Under the pieces are notes generated by a model. That model was not told the origin of the DNA, ran no database searches, and saw only the letters and a list, made by a program, of their open reading frames with translations. Below are positions 11,385 to 24,565 of a stretch of 64,000 nt of DNA, one piece after another. Position 1 is the first letter of the stretch; each line of letters starts with the position of its first letter. The stretch spans positions 18,851,130 to 18,915,129 of the forward strand of contig OX365949.1 in NCBI GenBank assembly GCA_947247005.1. The letters are read 5' to 3'. The translations under genes and the position numbers were made by a program. Origin of the DNA: Spisula solida. Taxonomy: Eukaryota; Mollusca; Bivalvia; Venerida; Mactridae.

Positions 11385-13685
11385 TAGGTTTTTCCTAAAG
11401 TATATAGAATTGGACTATTTCATTGCTCGATCAGGCAATATGTCTGATCATTGAAAACGATAGATAGATATTATCTTGATATTGAGTTAGATGTGCATTT
11501 GTATGCATACACATTGTCGTTAACAATGCAAAGTATCACTAGCATTATACTTTGAATAGTTGATTTATTGTATTTCCTTCGTAAATATCAGAATACGGTT
11601 GCTTTTGATATTTCTTCAAGAGCTTTTAAAATTGATTTGACAGCAACTCATTTTGTTTGTCTAGAATGTTCACCAATAAAACCTACACCATTATATTCAA
11701 GTACTTGAGTGCTAGAAACATCGTACATGCAAATCGAATTAGTCGTTTCTGAACTTCTATATCTACTTATTTTGAGTTTAATTTCCCAAACGACTTTAGA
11801 CGAAATGATTGCATAAAATTGTACTTTACAGTATACGTATATTACGCCGATGAGCAGACACGTTTAGAATTGCTGGTTATGACTTTAATTGAAACCCTAA
11901 CATTGGACATTCGGCGTTATATAAACCAGTTTACGTGACATCAGTCATTTCCTATGTGATAATCAACCATATATGCCTATACGTGTTGCCATCTGTCTGC
12001 GCGTATCAACCTATATTTCCTATGTGATAATCAACCATATATGCCTATACGTGTTGCCATCTGTCTGCGCGTATCAACCTATATTTCCTATGTGATAATC
12101 AACCATATATGCCTATACGTGTTGCCATCTGTCTGCGCGTATCAACCTATATTTCCTATGTGATAATCAACCATATATACCTATACGTGTTGCTATCTGT
12201 CTGTGCGTATCATCCTATATTTCCTATGTGATAATCAACCATATATGCCTATACGTGTTGCCATCTGTTTGCGCGTATCAACCTATATTTCCTATGTGAT
12301 AATCAACCATATATGCCTATACGTGTTGCCATCTGTCTGCGCGTATCAACCTATATTTCCTATGTGATAATCAACCATATATGCCTATACGTGTTGCCAT
12401 CTGTCTGCGCGTATCAACCTATATTTCCTATGTGATAATCGACCATATATGCCTATACGTGTTGCCATCTGTCTGTGCGTATCAACCTATATTTCCTATG
12501 TGATAATCAACCATATATGACTATACGTGTTGCCATCTGTCTGCGCGTATCAACCTATATTTCCTATGTGATAATCGACCATATATGCCTATACGTGTTG
12601 CCATCTGTCTGCGCCTATCAACCTATCCAGTCTATTATCAGTGGTACTACCTCATTGTTCATAATACGCTGTGTTGGAATGACGAGTAAATGGTTGACGG
12701 TTAGGCAATAAAACGTATTGATTAGAGAGTTAATGATTATCATTTAAGGAATGATGGATTAAACTCGCTAACCAGGGTTTGACTTAAACTCACTACATGT
12801 CCATCAGTTATAAGTGGTTACTCCAGTCATTCAGGAAAGGTTTGAATGGTGAAAGGAGTGAGATGGGTACAATTTACCATAGGCAGTTCTATCTCTTAAC
12901 ACGTTTTTTTCTGATAATCACAACCGATAAGATAGAAATAGTGTACTTTGCCAATCACGGTCATTTTGTCAATGACATATCAATCACATTACTTTGATAC
13001 AAATATAATTGTATTGGTTACCTACTTTACATGTTAAATGCAGGTATTATAAAAAACAAAAGGTTAATTGGAATTAGATGAATCACAATTCAGGTTCAGT
13101 GGATCATTTCATAAGACTTCAAAACAGAAAAAAGAAATAGAGAGCCTTAACTACCTACTGCAGCATGCTCCGTATACTTGAGCTACATGTATACATTGGC
13201 GCTAAGAAGAGTAGCTAAATCTTTAATATAGGGAAAATATTAATTTCGATATAGCCACCAGACACACTACCAACCCGTGGCAAACACCGAAACTAACTGT
13301 AAATATGGAAGCGGTCATACTAAAACTGAACTGGTTTACTGATTATATTCAGAAAGCATACATGCAAGACAAACCAGATGCATAAACATGTCCTCACATA
13401 AAAGATAAACAACAGTTTAATGGTCTTAAAGTGGAAATATTTCGTCAGTGATGTTATTAAATCGGCGAGTCAATACGCTACGCACATTAAGAAATATACT
13501 GATTAACATAATAATGAACAATCTTTGGCCGGTTATCGGTTTTCTCTACAAAATTGTAACGTATGCTTTTTCCAAAGAGGATATAAAGTTTTGATTTTAA
13601 TATCAATCTCAATTTGAAATAACAAACGGTTATCACAGCTTTTCGCATAATGAAATTTCACAAACGATTTGTTAAGACCTGCCGT
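11385..13685 (+). repeat. Large inverted duplication, left arm
   Basis: The reverse complement of 15322-16590 aligns along this arm. About 11405-11480 pairs with 16495-16560, the single 68-bp unit in the right arm pairs with the array, 12640-12700 pairs with 16290-16340, 13260-13400 pairs with 15640-15760, and 13560-13680 pairs with 15330-15420. Similarity is partial, roughly 80-90% where it aligns. No coding content was recognised. The frames at 12475-12711 and 12797-12997 are translations of the array and of the repeat. Confidence 0.8.
11947..12626 (+). repeat. 68-bp tandem array, 10 copies
   Basis: Units start at 11947 and then every 68 bases (12015, 12083, 12151 and so on to 12559). Each opens with ATTTCCTATGTGATAATC and contains CTATACGTGTTGCC. 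Most units differ by only a few bases; the unit starting at 12151 is the most diverged. The right arm of the inverted duplication has a single equivalent unit at about 16360-16425. There are no unique spacers, so this is not CRISPR. Confidence 0.97.
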
Positions 13686-15321
13686 CCACTAGACGCCGAT
13701 GTTATGCGGAAGGGTAGTCGATTACAGTTTGCTTGTTTCGGGAACCTTTCGGGATCACGTATTACTATTGTAATAAAACTTGGTAAACATGCACGACAAA
13801 TCAGATGCACCAATGGCGACATATGTACATAGAAGATAAGATGTAGTCTAAATGGCGGGAACGCGGAAATTACACTAAATTGGCCAGTTCATACGTAACA
13901 TTAACTAAGACATATATATTAATTGACATATAATGATAAACATTCATAAAAATTAAAACAATTGACTTTAACTCAACACCAAGCCGATAAGCTCAGCCAT
14001 AGCAGCCAAGTGGTTGATTATCGAATACTATAAACCATGATGATCAATACACAATGGCAATATGATACAAAACAAAACATACTATTGGAAGAGACTGAAA
14101 CGAAAGTTTTAGCCATATACGATTGGAGAAATGTTACTTAAAACTTATACAATATATCAACCTTTCTCGCCCTTCAAAGCTTTTAGTACATACATGGATG
14201 AAGTTAATATGACACTTACACTTGACGAACCTAGTAGAAGGATAGGCTGAATGAAATTGGTGCTTTCTAATGGACACAAATATAATACTCGAGATTTCAA
14301 CAATACCAGATGTACTTAACGTTACGGAGAAAGTTCCTACGTGACCTCGTCTCCATTATTTCTCAGGAATGGAACAGACTTTTTCTCAGTTATAATACAC
14401 CATAATGTTGACCGGTACAGATTTTCAAGACTTATGATACATACACATACATTTTTGTCTAAATAAACACAAACTAACGACATGATACAGTAACTCTCCT
14501 TTACTGAAAACAATGGGTGTATTTTAAATATAGTGTTGGGCATTGTGTCGTGTAAATGTGGTATGCAAAGTTTTTTATGTTTTTTATGCTCGGCTGTTTA
14601 AGTTGAGTGCAGCCTTCCTTGATAGATCATCTATTATCTTCTTGACGCGTCAGTCTTTGATACATGGAGATGCAGGGCATACAATAAAAACTGAACTTTT
14701 CCGTATCTTTAATTCAGTTCTATATTCAGAATATATGTTCCTACGAATGAACACACAACTAGTTGATTTCCAAGGTATACTTATATACATTGTGTAGACT
14801 TCTTGAACATAAGAATACTTTTTAACACAAACAACTTATTTAAAGTTTTATAACAATAGGATATATATTTGCTCAATATGATTTTAATAGATTATGACGA
14901 GGGGTTTGGTTCACAAAATTTAGATTTTAAACGCTAAGTCAAAAAGTGCCTGTCCCGTCATTTATCAGATAAGAATTCCAGGAACTATACACGAAAACAA
15001 AGGCGCTGGGCAAAAGGTTTGTTGTGTAGCCTACAATATTTCGTTGTCTTGGATTGAACCTGTAATCTCCCGTTCTGGAAGTAGACTGATCTGTGTTTAA
15101 CCCCATGATGACGCTTTCTCCACTTAGATTATGGCGAGGCGCTTTGTAAACAATATCTAGTTTTTAAACATTTAGTTAAAAAGTGTGGTTCATCATTTGT
15201 GTGTGTTGTGTACAAGGACATTGCTCTAGTTCTTCATCAAGTATTACATGTAGCCATCCTATAATGTATCCACAAAGAAACAATCCGACATTTTTTAAAT
15301 ATTATACAGTCATTATAAATG
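13686..15321. other. Spacer between inverted-duplication arms
   Basis: The spacer is mostly anonymous. About 13830-13930 resembles 13440-13560 and 600-780, all with a variant of TAATTGACATAATGATGA, so it is a degenerate dispersed repeat. About 14560-14660 contains the terminal portion of family R1 (TGCTCGGCTG and AAGTTGAGTGCAGCC). No exon was seen. Confidence 0.5.
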
Positions 15322-16590
15322 TATCTTAACAAACCGTTTGTGAAATTTCGTTATTCGCCAAGCTGTGCAATCCTTTTGTTAATGCAAATTGAGATTGATA
15401 TTAAAATCAAAGTTTTAGATCCACTTTGTAAAAATCATACGATACAATTGTGTAGAGAAACCCGATAACAGGCAATTAGTGTTCATCATTATTAATATAG
15501 TTCTAAATTGGAGTTGCGTATTGACTCGACGATTTAATGAAATCACTGATAAAACACCATTTTAAGACCATTAAACTGTTGTTAGTGCATCTTATTTTCT
15601 ATACGTTCATGTGTATGCATATCGTTTGTCTTGCATGCAAACTATCTGAATATCATCAGTAAATCAGTTGAGTTGTAGGATGAGCGCTTCCTTATTTACA
15701 GTTAGTTTCGGTATTCGCCATGTAGGTAGTGTGTCTGGTGGCTATATCTAAATTAGTTTTCCCCTACTTTGGGCTTCTCTTCCTAACACCAATATACATG
15801 TAGTTCAATTATTCGGAACGAGTAGTAATGACTTAAGGTGCTCTATCTCTTTTTTCTGTTTTAAAATCGTACGTATCACCAAACCTGCATTGTGTTTCCT
15901 CTAATTCGAATTAACATTTTGTTTCTGTAATATCTGTATTTTACATGTATATCCTGTAACCAACACAATTATATAAATGAGACTGATATGCCATTGCTAA
16001 AATGACCTGTGATTGGCAAAATACACTATTTCTTATCGGTAGTGGTTATTAGAAAGATAACTTATCCAGAGATAGAACTGCCTATGACAGATTGAACTAA
16101 TCTCACTACTTTCACCAGTGACCAATAACTGGGGTACCCACTTATAACTGATTGACATGCAATGGATCCACGTCACATCCTGATTAGCGAGTTTACTCCA
16201 CCATTCATCAATAATCATAAACTCTCTAATCACTAGGCTATATCGCCTCGCCCTCAATCTTTTACTCGTATTATATGTGTAAAATTTCATATCTCGTCAT
16301 TCCAATACAGCGTAATATGAACAATGAGGTGGAACCACTGATCACAGTCTGGATAGATTGATACGTGCAGACAGATGGCAACACATATGGGCAAGGTTGA
16401 TTATCACATAGGAAATGACTGATCTCACGTAAACGTATAACGCTTGATATTTTACATTGTTAACGATAATGTGTATGCACACAAATGCACATCTAACTCA
16501 CTATCAAGATAGTATCTATCTATCGTTTACAATGATCGGAAATATTGCCTGATGGAGCAAGTTAAAAGTCCATTTATATATCCTTCAGGA
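15322..16590 (-). repeat. Large inverted duplication, right arm
   Basis: This is the reverse-complement partner of 11385-13685. It is shorter mainly because it has one 68-bp unit in place of ten and lacks the extra sequence of about 11480-11900. The frames at 16033-16290 and 16527-16754 (minus) have no family features. Confidence 0.8.
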
Positions 16591-17204
16591 AAAATAATTT
16601 CCCATAGTAACGAAGTTTGCCCAAATGATCTCCGTTCTTTGTAAAACATCATGGATTGAATGCATGCTATCAAAGTCCAACTAGAGCCATAAAATACATT
16701 AATAACAAATCCGTTGTTGCAAGAAGTATTATAAAGCCTCTTAATAAGTGTCAATTAGATGTTGATATATGACGTCGTGTTATGTATAGTCGGTTAGCTG
16801 ACCCCTATAGACATTGAATAACTCTAAAGTAAGCATGCATTTTTAGACTGAACAGCCTGGTAGACTAATAGACTGAACGACATTGTGCCTGCCTAATGGA
16901 CGTTAATGTGAAATCAGACATTTTAATGGTACCGAATCAGACTGTTTCAGAAATTTTCAATTCGGTTTTAGAATTTGGTCTGAATAGGTTTGCATACAAT
17001 TTCATTAGCTTTCTTGTATTGTTGCTTTCTCGTATGATGTAAAGTAAAATACATGTCTTGCTAAGAAAGGAAGAATTTATGCACAATTTGTTGTTTTCCA
17101 ACACACGTCTTTCAGAGCCAGACTTCCTGATCTTCAATACGTATAAGTACTTTATTAGTATAAGCAACTTGGTTTAAAGACATTTGCAGTACTTTTATGT
17201 GAAA
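16591..17204. other. Anonymous AT-rich DNA
   Basis: No repeat partner, TIR pair or exon was identified in this stretch. Confidence 0.35.
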
Positions 17205-17450
17205 CGCCTCGATAGATAGTTGATGGTAGAGTGACTGCTTCGAATGCAAGAGGTCTCTGGTTTGGTCACAGGCCATCATATACCTATCAAAAACGTTAAA
17301 TAGGTACTGGTATCCCCCCTTGCTAGACACTCAGCTTATATGTAGTTCCGACACCTGCGTGTTTGCCTGTTGTCATAATAAGATGATTGAAAATCTGGTG
17401 ACCAGTGGGAATTAACTCTGCCGTTACTGTTACTGCCGAGTGCTACATTC
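17205..17450 (+). mobile_element. tRNA-headed SINE-like element
   Basis: A-box-like TAGTTGATGGTAGAGTG (from 17217) and B-box-like GGTTTGGTCAC (17259-17269) are 42 bases apart, which is canonical tRNA spacing. The B box is degenerate. The body that follows has a CATATACCTATC / GGTACTGGTATCC / GACACTCAGC layout resembling the tRNA-derived SINEs widespread in bivalves (recalled family pattern, not checked). Target duplications were not located. Confidence 0.55.
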
Positions 17451-19709
17451 TCTGTCCGATTTGCTTTTAACTTTCTTACAAAATTATTTATTTTACTTTA
17501 CTATTGCAATACATAGAAGGTAGTTTTTGTACAGCCAATCCTGGTATGAACCTTCTTACATCGTACACATTGCATCATTTAAAACTTCATTCACTGTTGC
17601 TTCTACAACAACATTGACTGGATAGGATAATCATGTTTACCATTCCATGTTTCAAGTTTATGTACTAACAATGTAAGTATATGTAGCGACATCTAATGAC
17701 CATACAATGCGTTCTATCGTTTTTATTTTGTATTTGGTTTTGCTATTATGGTGCTTTTATATTAAATTAATCAAAATGTACAATATATCAAGATATATTG
17801 TACATTTTGATTGATCACTTAAGTACTAAAGTGATTGTAAACGCAGTATACCTCAGTATGACCCTACCCATTCAGTAAGTATATATTCGTTTGTTTGAAA
17901 CTGTTGCTTAAATGATATTGTGAGACGTCATATCGGTAAAAACACCAACTTGTCTTTGGGTAATGAATTTTATTAACATAGAACCACATGTTCATAGTCG
18001 AACACAAATTATGTATATTAACCTCGATTGCGGTGTACACAAGCTAATACATCTTTGGGTACAAACAGACACATAAGCGACTTCACTAATGCTGGGTTAA
18101 CACTGACGGCCAGATAGAAAAGAACCAAGGGGATGCGATATAGCGGATTCTTCGAGAAACGTCTTCTAATCTACAAGATAGAACATGGATAACTTCGAAG
18201 TGGTGCAGCTGAACTGCCAATGGAATAAATAAATTACTATGTACCTTTACACCACAAAACATAGAAGTATTGAACATTACACTAAGAGTTATTTACAGTA
18301 GTTTATTGTATGAATATCAAATTTAACAAATTGAATATAAATCAATTTAGAAGAATATACACGTGCCAATATAGAATGTAAATATAATTATTCAATAGAA
18401 ATACGCAATTAATCTAGTGCTTAATTTAGTTATTGTTCAAATATCTAAATAAACATCAGACTAAATGCATTAAAAGTGAAGCACTTGAACCATGACTATT
18501 AAATCATTTTCTCATCAATAAACGAAATATGCATGAAGTTATGAATACGTTATAATTGTAATGTATTGCCTAGATATGCAATGACAATTATATGTATGAA
18601 AATCTTATCTGATTATTTCCATCTATTATACAACAGAGATAGATTATTATGTAAATGCCTGGCGACGTTTTTTGATGTAAGCATTATATGTTCCAAACAA
18701 TTCATTTGTATTATGTGCCCATTACGTTTGTGTCCACATTAAAATTAAAACACAAAATGTTGACTTTTCAGTTCATCTCTTTTGGATTACACAAAAGACA
18801 GAAAATGAAAAATGTATCGAATATATTACAATGTATTTGGATTGTCAATAAATAGAGACATTCGCTTTAGGGCCAAAAATGTCATTACCGAATGTCTAGA
18901 TAAGTTGCTAGGATGCTTTCAAGACAGTCACTCAGTATTAGCGTTTCAACACATTTTGTTATGAATTGACCACGTAATATACTTTCTAGTATGCACTTGG
19001 ATTTGCTGCCAGTACAGTTAAATTTATGCGTGCAAGCCATGACCTGATTAAACAACCGATACTAACTTAAATGTCCACCATAATGTGGTTTTTAAATACT
19101 GAAGGTCGGGGCTCGATCCTTGGCTGTGTAATATGAAAAACGAAATTTAATTGTCGTTTGTTTCCATTGCTTGGTACTCAGCTTTAATCTAATGACAACT
19201 TCCCGCATCTTACAATAAAATAGTTTGGAAAGATCAGGAACCAGAGTAGTGGAAACTAGCTTCTCTCATACACATAAGGCGTTGACTACCTTAGGAATAA
19301 GATGTAACATGTCACTGTGGTCTTTAGGGACATTATATGGCGGGAAATTATGTATAAAATTTGCACTGTCCTGTTCCATAAGATTGTTTGTGATGTTTGA
19401 GGTTTGGTACAAGCCCCATATATACATTATTTTACGAATCTTCGTATTTTTCACTTTAATGTTAAAAAAGTATAAAACGATTTGGTCACTGTACATTATT
19501 AACAAGGGGTAAGTATATTCCCCTTTGCAACCCTGACGTCCAAAATAAGCCTGCCTCATCCCTGTCAAAAAGCATGTTTACAAGTATTGTTTGGTGTTAT
19601 TCTGTGGAGTGTGCTTGTAACCCGTAGTTGTCCATATCATTCGCTCTTTTCTATCGCTCCAGAAACAATAATAGCGTTACTTCAATTTTTCATGGGTTCT
19701 GTGTGTGGG
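17451..19709. other. Anonymous AT-rich DNA with one perfect palindrome
   Basis: No coding exon was identified. The palindrome at 17769-17812 is listed separately. The overlapping frames at 19225-19512 (plus) and 19266-19568 (minus) are opposite-strand shadows with no domain signature. Confidence 0.35.
17769..17812. repeat. Perfect 21-bp-arm palindrome
   Basis: The arms 17769-17789 and 17792-17812 are exact reverse complements around a 2-base centre. The core contains TGTACAATATATC. Such a structure could extrude as a cruciform. No function is assigned. Confidence 0.9.
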
Positions 19710-19875
19710 TATAGTGCGGCCAAGATATGATGGCACAATAACATTTACACATGCAAATTAGCCGACGGGCTTATATTCAACAGAAAGGGGTGTTTATTTC
19801 CAATCAGGGTCAATAAACGCTTGTTTCGTATTACGTTTTCGCAATATGAGCAAATATACGAGACATTTTTACATG

Positions 19876-19960
19876 TGCCTCGCTAGCTCAATTGGTAAAG
19901 CTTTTAAATTACAATAAAATAATGGATGGAGGTTACTAGTTCGAGTCTCACTTTTGTGCA
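19876..19960 (+). other. tRNA-like module (A box and B box)
   Basis: The A box TAGCTCAATTGG (19884-19895) and B box AGTTCGAGTCT (19938-19948) are close to the RNA polymerase III internal-promoter consensus. Acceptor and T-stem pairing is poor, so a functional tRNA is unlikely. It lies about 165 bases inside the left end of the MITE. Confidence 0.6.
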
Positions 19961-20392
19961 TATGTTTTTATTGATTTGTGTACTACAGTTCTAGTAAACA
20001 TTTTTCTTAGTATAATTATACCGGTTATCTTGTTACATATGCTTTTTCTATTCTGTATATTTATTATATTTTATTACATTTATATATTTTATATACAAAT
20101 TATATGAATTAACATTGCTCATCAGCAGTGTATGTGACATAATAATTTAATAAATCTGCAAAATCATCATCACTATCACCATCCGCCTCGTCATAATAAC
20201 TGTAATTATCATTATCATCATCACCAACGTCCGAGTCTGTGTCATCATTTCCTATCTTAACGATATGTTTAGTCATACAAATGTAGTTCGATTAAATAAT
20301 GTGAAGTTTACACAGTTTATCTGATTGTAAGTAATACACCCACAAATACACGAGTTTCGGGAAAAATAATTTCGAAATAAATAAAAATGAAT

Positions 20393-20459
20393 CTGAATGG
20401 GATTCGAACCTGGACCGTCTGCGTTGGGGTTAGAGATGATACCACTAGACTATATAATA
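20393..20459 (-). other. tRNA-like module, minus strand
   Basis: On the minus strand, A-box-like TAGTCTAGTGG (20442-20452) is followed 42 bases later by a consensus B box GGTTCGAATCC (20400-20410). Spacing is that of a real tRNA without an intron. Anticodon-stem and T-stem pairing is only partial and the acceptor stem does not pair, so it is called tRNA-like. Confidence 0.65.
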
Positions 20460-20622
20460 AACACAACGAAATTGATCCTTAATTATGTAGTTTAAGATAA
20501 CTTAACAAGCGCTTAGATGATCATGGTTTATTTACTTACCCACCCCGCGTTTTGATATGGTCTGATCCAACCAGTGACGTTAACACAATGTTATTGTGCC
20601 ATCATATCTTGGCCGCACTATA

Positions 20623-23299
20623 GTAGTGTGAATGTGGCTTTCCTTGACCAATGTAATTATTTTCAATTCACAATCACGGCTGGGTTTTGGCGCTAACCAT
20701 GGTCATCATTGTTCAACTAGAGACTGCGAAAACCATCAGTGGTTAAGCTATGGTCTCATCGCTAGTTCGCTTTAATTCGTGCTTCCTATGTGCCTTCTTG
20801 AAATACCCAAATGCAAATATAAGTTTTGGCGCCTGAAGAAACGAGACATACGCAGAATATCGAACCAGACTAGACAATTGTTCACGCCAAAACCCAGTCT
20901 ACGTATTAGGTTTCCCATATACATAACTGCACTGAACACAATATCTCGTGATCCTGTAGTTAAGACATCTTTCCTTAAGAGCACTTCATGATGGATGTAC
21001 TACAGGATGTATTTGTTGTGACCTTGATTCATTTTCATTGACTTTTTTCTGATAAATTTTCTAGTATGAAGGACCCTTGGATGTTATTAATTATTTCTTT
21101 ATAATTCACATAATCAGTCGTACTGTTAGAACGCTAGAGTAATGCCGATATGTACAGTGAAGTAATTATCTAGCGGGTTATTGTGGAAATTGAAGTCATA
21201 CGAATATTGCTGACACAATGGGGAATTAATCATGACAAAAAATCACGCAAATCACTCGTTTACTTTTCTGTATTTGAAATAACTAGATTAGCTGTACATG
21301 AATTGATCGAAATGTATGGTTGATTTAGATCTGTTCGATTCCTGACACATTTCATGGTTATCTTTTTCAATTTCCGGATGACGATTGTTACGTCACAACT
21401 ACATTTAATGGCATTGAATAGGTGTTACACATTTTAATCATACATGTACGTTTGACAGATATATAATGAGTGTGATGCATCACTTTGTGTAATATAAAAA
21501 TATATTCAAGAAATCTACAAAAATAATAAAATGGAACCCCTCGAAACCGTACAACGTCGGTAAAAAACTAAACGAACAGTTCGGGGGATTTTCGGTTTAC
21601 TTTAGTTATTTGATAGTTAGAGTGTACAAAAAATAAAAGAAATGTAAAGTGTCTTTTTTTTTTCGTTGATAAAAGAATGATAAATCTTGTTTTATTTAGA
21701 TTTATTTAGCTAATTTGCCATTTTATCACTTGGACATTTTAAGCTTCGAATGGTGTTGAAAAAACCCAAAGACCTTGATGGGCAGTTCTTCCCAATTACG
21801 TATTAAAGAAATATGACTGAAAACATTGTTTGGTTTTGCTTATATAAAAGTTCGTTCCTTTTTGAATTTAATTTGTCGTATTTTGCGTTATACATCAGAC
21901 TTAAAATGTCCTCTTTTGAAAAATGTTGATAAGTATGCTTTCCTTAATCTTTCTCGAATCTTCTGCCTGAAAAAACACAAGAACAATACATTTAGTTAGT
22001 TAATGTCGTGGACTTGTGGATATATGCACTTTAGAATCCCCGGATTGAGGGACAGATTCAACAACCGCTCATCAAGCTCATAACAACGTTTACTTCTCTA
22101 ACAGTTCAAGTAACCTGTAAAGGAAGGTAACTACTGTGAGATGTAGAACCGTTCATAAGAGTATGCACTTTAATTCTATGGAGGAAATAAAGACATCTTA
22201 TCTTGTCTAACGTATAATTTGTATGAGACATTGACCGTCTAAAAATGGCTAAATATCATAGCAAATCACTGACATTTTATACTTTGTCTGATTTGTTCAT
22301 ATGTACCACAAGCTGACAGACATTCGACAGTTCAAGACACGATAAAGTCATAAAACGTTTATTATAATGGCTGAGGAGTGTATTTCGGTAATGACGTCGA
22401 ATTATGACGGGTTATCATTTACAACAACTTGTATTTGAGATACTAGTTATAAATTAAAGAACGATTACTAGCTGATGTAACTAAGTAATTGACATTTGAA
22501 TGATTTGCTGTCTACTTTCGTAATAGTACTTCACAGTATATTAGACTTGCAGACACCGTCTACAATAATTTGACAGTAGGACTTTGGAACCAGCCTACAG
22601 TGTATCTCATTCTGGATCTCTCGACACTGCGGAACATCTCAATCCTCACGATCTGCGTGTACTATGCACGTGAAACACGAGATGCACGTGCGCATGTTTT
22701 ACATTTGCCAATGCAATGACACCCAAAAAGCAAGCCACATTTTCCACATAAGTTGACACATTGACACATGTTGGTAACGAACCTACAGACTTTCATACCG
22801 CCTGCTAACTTGCTAACTAGTGTGCATAATGAGCAATTCATTCTTCGAACCCCATTAAATTATTCATGGTAAAGCCTATGGTTATTCATCATATACCAGT
22901 ACTACGACTTTTGTTGTAAGAAGTATCTATACTGCAGCTAGAACCGTAGTTTGTGTCGAGTTTAAACCTCATATCTTAAGATACGAAAATGATTCTTTAC
23001 TTTACTTGGAATTTGTTGATGTTCCTTGATCCTTTTGTAATGGTTAATTTGCATCAATTCAAAATGATAATTACAATTCGGATTGGGCAAAAGCAGCACC
23101 AACAACAGTATCAGGGAGCATACACAGAACAGAAACGGACAACTATAATACAGAAAGGAACACCCCGACAGCCTGCCGAATCAGACAGGCATAGCCAGCA
23201 TAAAGCCTACAAACAATAACGAATCACTAGGACAACCACAGATTACGAGGACAATCCTGAAATGAAATGACACAGTTGCCAAAATTGTCTTTGTAATAA
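20623..23299. other. Anonymous DNA with one dispersed-repeat copy
   Basis: About 20670-20900 is related to the inverted-repeat unit at 960-1345 (shared CTAGAGACTGC and GGTTTTGGCGC). The opposed 70-residue frames at 20772-20984 and 20779-20991 are shadows of that repeat. No exon or TIR pair was seen in the remainder. Confidence 0.4.
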
Positions 23300-24358
23300 G
23301 CCAATCCAAGACAGGATGGTCAAGTAAATGGACAACATCATATGATTTAAATAACCCAGACAATAGTTTACGTGTTAGATATAAACGGGCCGTAAGTACC
23401 ATTATTTAGATTTCAGTATGTTAACATTTAACTTATTGTGCCCGAGATAATGTTGCCCTTATTGAGAGAAAAGTTTTTGGTATATCTATCTAAACACTAA
23501 ACATAAGTGGATAAATCGGTTTCACAAGAAGATAATAATGATGGATTTACTATCAATAATTCTGACAACACATATATTTCATTGTGTGTATGTATATCCT
23601 TCTCGTACTTACGGTTAAAATGTTGAGCAACATTTCAATAAGTGCTCACTTGAAATACAATTATTGTCTTCTATCGCAACATTATTCTGAATTTTAAACT
23701 CTTGTGTGTTTGCATGGAGAAGTAAATTACTTTTAACCGTTTTTGTTCTATGGAATCAAACTATTCTCTAGGGCGATGCACTGGCTTTACAAGTTTCCTC
23801 CCAGAATGATCTATGATTCCCTTATATGTTAGAAGTCTAAGATGAACGCAACACCAATTTGTTTATATTCTAGTATACAGCGGGAATATGTCGTCAGTGA
23901 ATTAATTACATTGGCGAGTTCATACATAACAGACACAAAGAAGGTTCACTAAGACCTTAACTAATTGACATAATGATGACGAAGTATCTTTCTAGGTGTC
24001 GGTTTTCTCTCTCAAATTGTAATGAACGCTTGTAACGTATCTGTTGATCAGTGTACGACTTCGTTGGAGTTGTTTTCGTGAAACTCCGATATTTGGTGAC
24101 TGTTTTTTTAATGACATCATAGATGGAACGCTTGATATGTAAAAACCTTTTTTTCTTAATACTTACTTACGGATAATCAACGTCCAAAGCATTCTAAAAC
24201 ATTGTTTTCAACATACCAGTATAGCAACCGGTTGGGTATTGGCGCTAATCATTGTCACCATAGTTCAACTAGAGACTGCAAAAACCTTCAGTGTATAAAA
24301 ATCACCCTTGTTACCCTGATAAAACAACATGATTGGATATTCCCAACATGATTGAAAA

Positions 24359-24565
24359 ATGGCGGATGTATGTTTACATATTCATCGCATTTTCGGCAAA
24401 TTCTTCAAAATCTACGGGTTTAACCACCTTCTGATGCTGTATGAAGATAAACTTGTACATGCCTTCCATGAAACTAAAACTATTTATCCGTATGTTTGTG
24501 AATGTGATACACAATACGATAAAAAGTTAGAAAAATCTGTGTTGGATTTATTTGACAGTCTATAA
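24359..24565 (+). CDS. Short hypothetical frame inside TE1 (doubtful)
   Basis: A 68-residue frame begins in the inner edge of the left TIR. No family is recognised. It has an even mix of charged and hydrophobic residues and could be the first exon of a lost transposon gene. Its position is the only support. Confidence 0.12.
   Translation: MADVCLHIHRIFGKFFKIYGFNHLLMLYEDKLVHAFHETKTIYPYVCECDTQYDKKLEKSVLDLFDSL

Larger units (their letters stand above)
19712..20620. mobile_element. 909-bp TA-flanked MITE with two convergent tRNA-like modules
   Basis: The inverted termini run TAGTGCGGCCAAGATATGAT and continue to about 34 bp almost perfectly, with TA on each side (19710-19711 and 20621-20622). No transposase frame is visible. 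Inside are a plus-strand A/B-box pair at 19884-19948 and a minus-strand pair at 20400-20452, facing each other, with a CAT/ATC-rich microsatellite at about 20165-20235 between them. The same TATAGTGCGGCC terminus appears twice as fragments at 25391-25440. The TA flanks suggest an IS630/Tc1-type mechanism. Confidence 0.85.

Noticed and set aside
11947..12626. CRISPR array
   Set aside because: Units are contiguous 68-bp repeats with no unique spacers, and the context is eukaryotic.
19876..20459. True tRNA genes
   Set aside because: A and B boxes are good but acceptor, anticodon and T stems do not pair properly in either module.
22010..22080. tRNA-like module
   Set aside because: Only a vague B-box resemblance, and no A box at a sensible distance.
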